Source: an uncultured Pseudomonadota bacterium
GTDB taxonomy: Bacteria; Pseudomonadota; Gammaproteobacteria; Steroidobacterales; Steroidobacteraceae
Direction of reading: 5' to 3'
Assembly (NCBI GenBank): GCA_903839465.1
Contig: CAIMCI010000147.1
Span: 1 to 46,302 of the forward strand
DNA: 46,302 nt
Below are positions 44,640 through 46,302 of the stretch, piece after piece. Made by a program: the position numbers and the translations under genes. Each line of letters starts with the position of its first letter. Within the stretch, counting starts at the first letter, position 1. Below the pieces are notes generated by a model. That model was not told the origin of the DNA. It searched no databases and was given only the letters and a program-made list of their open reading frames with translations.

Positions 44640-46302
44640 ATGCTGAACTTCCGGGACGTCAGTCTGCGGCGCGGGCCGCGCGCGCTGTTCGAGCACGCGA
44701 GCTTCACCGTGGCGCGCGGTGACAAGGTCGGCGTGGTCGGCGCGAACGGTGTCGGCAAGTCGTCACTCTTCGCGCTCGTGCGCGGCGAACTGGCTGCCGA
44801 TGCCGGCGAGTACGAGGAGCCGCGCGGCCTGGTGAAGGCCGGCGTCGCCCAGGAAATCGATGCCGACGAGCGACCTGCCGTGGAGTTCGTTCAGGACGGT
44901 GATCGCGAGCTGCGCGACATCGCCGCACGCATCGCCGCCTCGACGCCGGGCGGTGACGGGCTCGTGCTCGCCCGGCTGCACGGCGACTTCGAGGCGATCG
45001 GCGGCTACACGGCCGAGGCGCGGGCGGCCTCGCTGCTCGACGGCCTCGGCTTCACGGCCGCCGACCAGCGCCGCCCGGTGGCGGCGTTCTCCGGCGGCTG
45101 GCGCGTGCGCCTCGCGCTCGCCCAGGCGCTGATGTGCCGCTCGGACGTGCTGCTGCTCGACGAACCGACCAATCATCTCGACCTCGACGCCGTCTACTGG
45201 CTCGAGGAATGGCTGCGCGTCTACCCGGGCACGCTGCTCGTCGTCAGCCACGACCGCGAGTTCCTCGACCGGGTCGTCAACCGCGTCGTCAGCATCGAGA
45301 ACGGCACGGTCACCGCCTACACCGGCAACTATTCGTCCTACGAGGCCGAGCGGGCGGCACGACTCACCGAGCGCGCGGCGGCGGCGGCGCGCCAGCAGCG
45401 GGAGCGGGCACACATCCAGGGCTTCATCGAGCGGTTCCGCGCCAAGGCGAGCAAGGCACGCCAGGCGCAGAGCCGCCTGAAGTCGCTCGAGCGCATGGAG
45501 GCGATCAGCGTCGCCCACGCCGACTCGCCCTTCGAGTTCGAGTTCCGCAGCCCACGCCGCCTGCCGCGGCCGCTCCTGTCGCTGCGCAAGGCCTCGGTGG
45601 GCTACGGCGGTGTTGCCATCCTCGCGGACGTCGCGCTGAGCGTGCAGCCCGGCGACCGGATCGCGCTGCTCGGCCGCAACGGCGCGGGCAAGTCGACCCT
45701 CACACGGGCGCTCGCCGGCGCCGCGCCGCTGCTGGCCGGCGAGCGCATGGACGCGACCGAACTCGCGGTCGGTTACTTCGCGCAGCACCAGGTCGAGCAG
45801 CTGGACGGCAGCGAGAGCCCGCTGTGGCACCTGGTGCGCCACGGCGGTGCCGAACTCGGCAGCGCCACCGAGGCCGAACAGCGCAACTTCCTCGGTGGCT
45901 TCGGCTTCACCGGCGACCGCGTCTTCGAGCCGGTGGCGCCGTTCTCCGGCGGCGAGCGGGCGCGCCTCGTGCTCGCCCTGATCGTGTCGCGCCGGCCGAA
46001 CCTCCTCCTGCTCGACGAGCCGACCAACCATCTCGACCTCGAGATGCGCCATGCCCTGGCGGTCGCGCTGCAGGACTTTGCCGGCGCCATCGTCATGGTG
46101 TCCCATGACCGCCATCTGGTACGCACGGTCGCCGACACCCTGCTCCTGGTCGCCGACGGGCGGGTGCGCGACTTCGACGGCGACCTCGACGACTACGCGG
46201 CCTGGCTGCGGCAGGCCGCGAGCGCACCGCGTGCGCCGGGTGCCGGCGGTGGCGGCCCGGGCCCCGCCCGCAGCGGCGAGAGCCGCGAGGCCAGCCGCGA
46301 CC
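44640..46302 (+). CDS. ABC-F family ATPase, partial at window edge (YheS/Uup-like)
   Basis: This is a soluble tandem ATPase of the ABC-F class, which act on ribosomes and not as transporters. The first nucleotide-binding domain shows Walker A GANGVGKSS, signature FSGGWRVRLALAQAL and Walker B LLLDEPTNHLDLDAVYWLE; the second shows GRNGAGKST, FSGGERARLVLALIV and LLLDEPTNHLDLEMRH. The linker between them (about 245-295) is Arg/Lys/Gln-rich and probably coiled. It resembles YheS more than Uup, but the C-terminus is cut at the window end, so I give no symbol. The ATG at 44640 has GAGGA six bases upstream. Confidence 0.9.
   Translation, partial: MLNFRDVSLRRGPRALFEHASFTVARGDKVGVVGANGVGKSSLFALVRGELAADAGEYEEPRGLVKAGVAQEIDADERPAVEFVQDGDRELRDIAARIAASTPGGDGLVLARLHGDFEAIGGYTAEARAASLLDGLGFTAADQRRPVAAFSGGWRVRLALAQALMCRSDVLLLDEPTNHLDLDAVYWLEEWLRVYPGTLLVVSHDREFLDRVVNRVVSIENGTVTAYTGNYSSYEAERAARLTERAAAAARQQRERAHIQGFIERFRAKASKARQAQSRLKSLERMEAISVAHADSPFEFEFRSPRRLPRPLLSLRKASVGYGGVAILADVALSVQPGDRIALLGRNGAGKSTLTRALAGAAPLLAGERMDATELAVGYFAQHQVEQLDGSESPLWHLVRHGGAELGSATEAEQRNFLGGFGFTGDRVFEPVAPFSGGERARLVLALIVSRRPNLLLLDEPTNHLDLEMRHALAVALQDFAGAIVMVSHDRHLVRTVADTLLLVADGRVRDFDGDLDDYAAWLRQAASAPRAPGAGGGGPGPARSGESREASRD

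Overview
The window is a dense, high-GC stretch of bacterial chromosome. Gene content and order point to a gammaproteobacterium, probably near the Xanthomonadales, Nevskiales or Steroidobacterales. The evidence is the def-fmt-rsmB-DUF4390-ntrYX run, priA-argS-SPOR, LysM...smg-topA, hemF/hemB, aroE beside a yrdA-type gene, prlC-xthA, and a three-gene proton-translocating transhydrogenase. No 16S rRNA gene is present, so placement rests on gene order and protein style only. I saw no tRNA, rRNA, insertion sequence, prophage or CRISPR array.

Layout. 1-2398 (minus strand): an accessory-looking block with a partial two-helix membrane protein, an overlapping protein that resembles a catalytically dead PD-(D/E)XK nuclease, a DUF4124-type protein and a YceI lipoprotein. 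2512-6319: a long acetyl-CoA hydrolase/transferase, then an HNH endonuclease overlapping a 5'-3' exonuclease. 6490-9334: pntAA-pntAB-pntB, overlapping end to end. 9335-9661: the longest gene-free stretch, holding several hairpins and a strong minus-strand intrinsic terminator, so a candidate structured RNA. 9662-13120 (minus): cyclophilin, outer-membrane barrel, DUF3106 protein, small membrane partner and ECF sigma factor. 13290-17924 (plus): priA, argS and a SPOR protein. 17962-25134 (minus): def, fmt, rsmB, DUF4390, ntrY and ntrX, mostly overlapping and probably one operon. 25379-33738 (plus): LysM protein, smg, topA, hemF, rlmJ, hemB, aroE. 33755-35676 (minus): gor and a gamma-carbonic-anhydrase-like protein. 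35807-39898 (plus): prlC, xthA and an HD phosphohydrolase. 39930-41044 (minus): M15 carboxypeptidase and cupin. 41176-46302 (plus): GGDEF-EAL protein, rhomboid protease and an ABC-F ATPase cut by the window edge.

Most of this is housekeeping: translation start and initiator-Met processing, rRNA methylation, replication restart, topology, heme and shikimate synthesis, and redox balance. The less ordinary signals are the degenerate nuclease with its membrane partner at the left edge, the structured non-coding region after pntB, an NtrX whose AAA+ core has lost its sigma-54 motifs, the absence of dprA between the LysM gene and smg, and a row of hairpins just ahead of topA.
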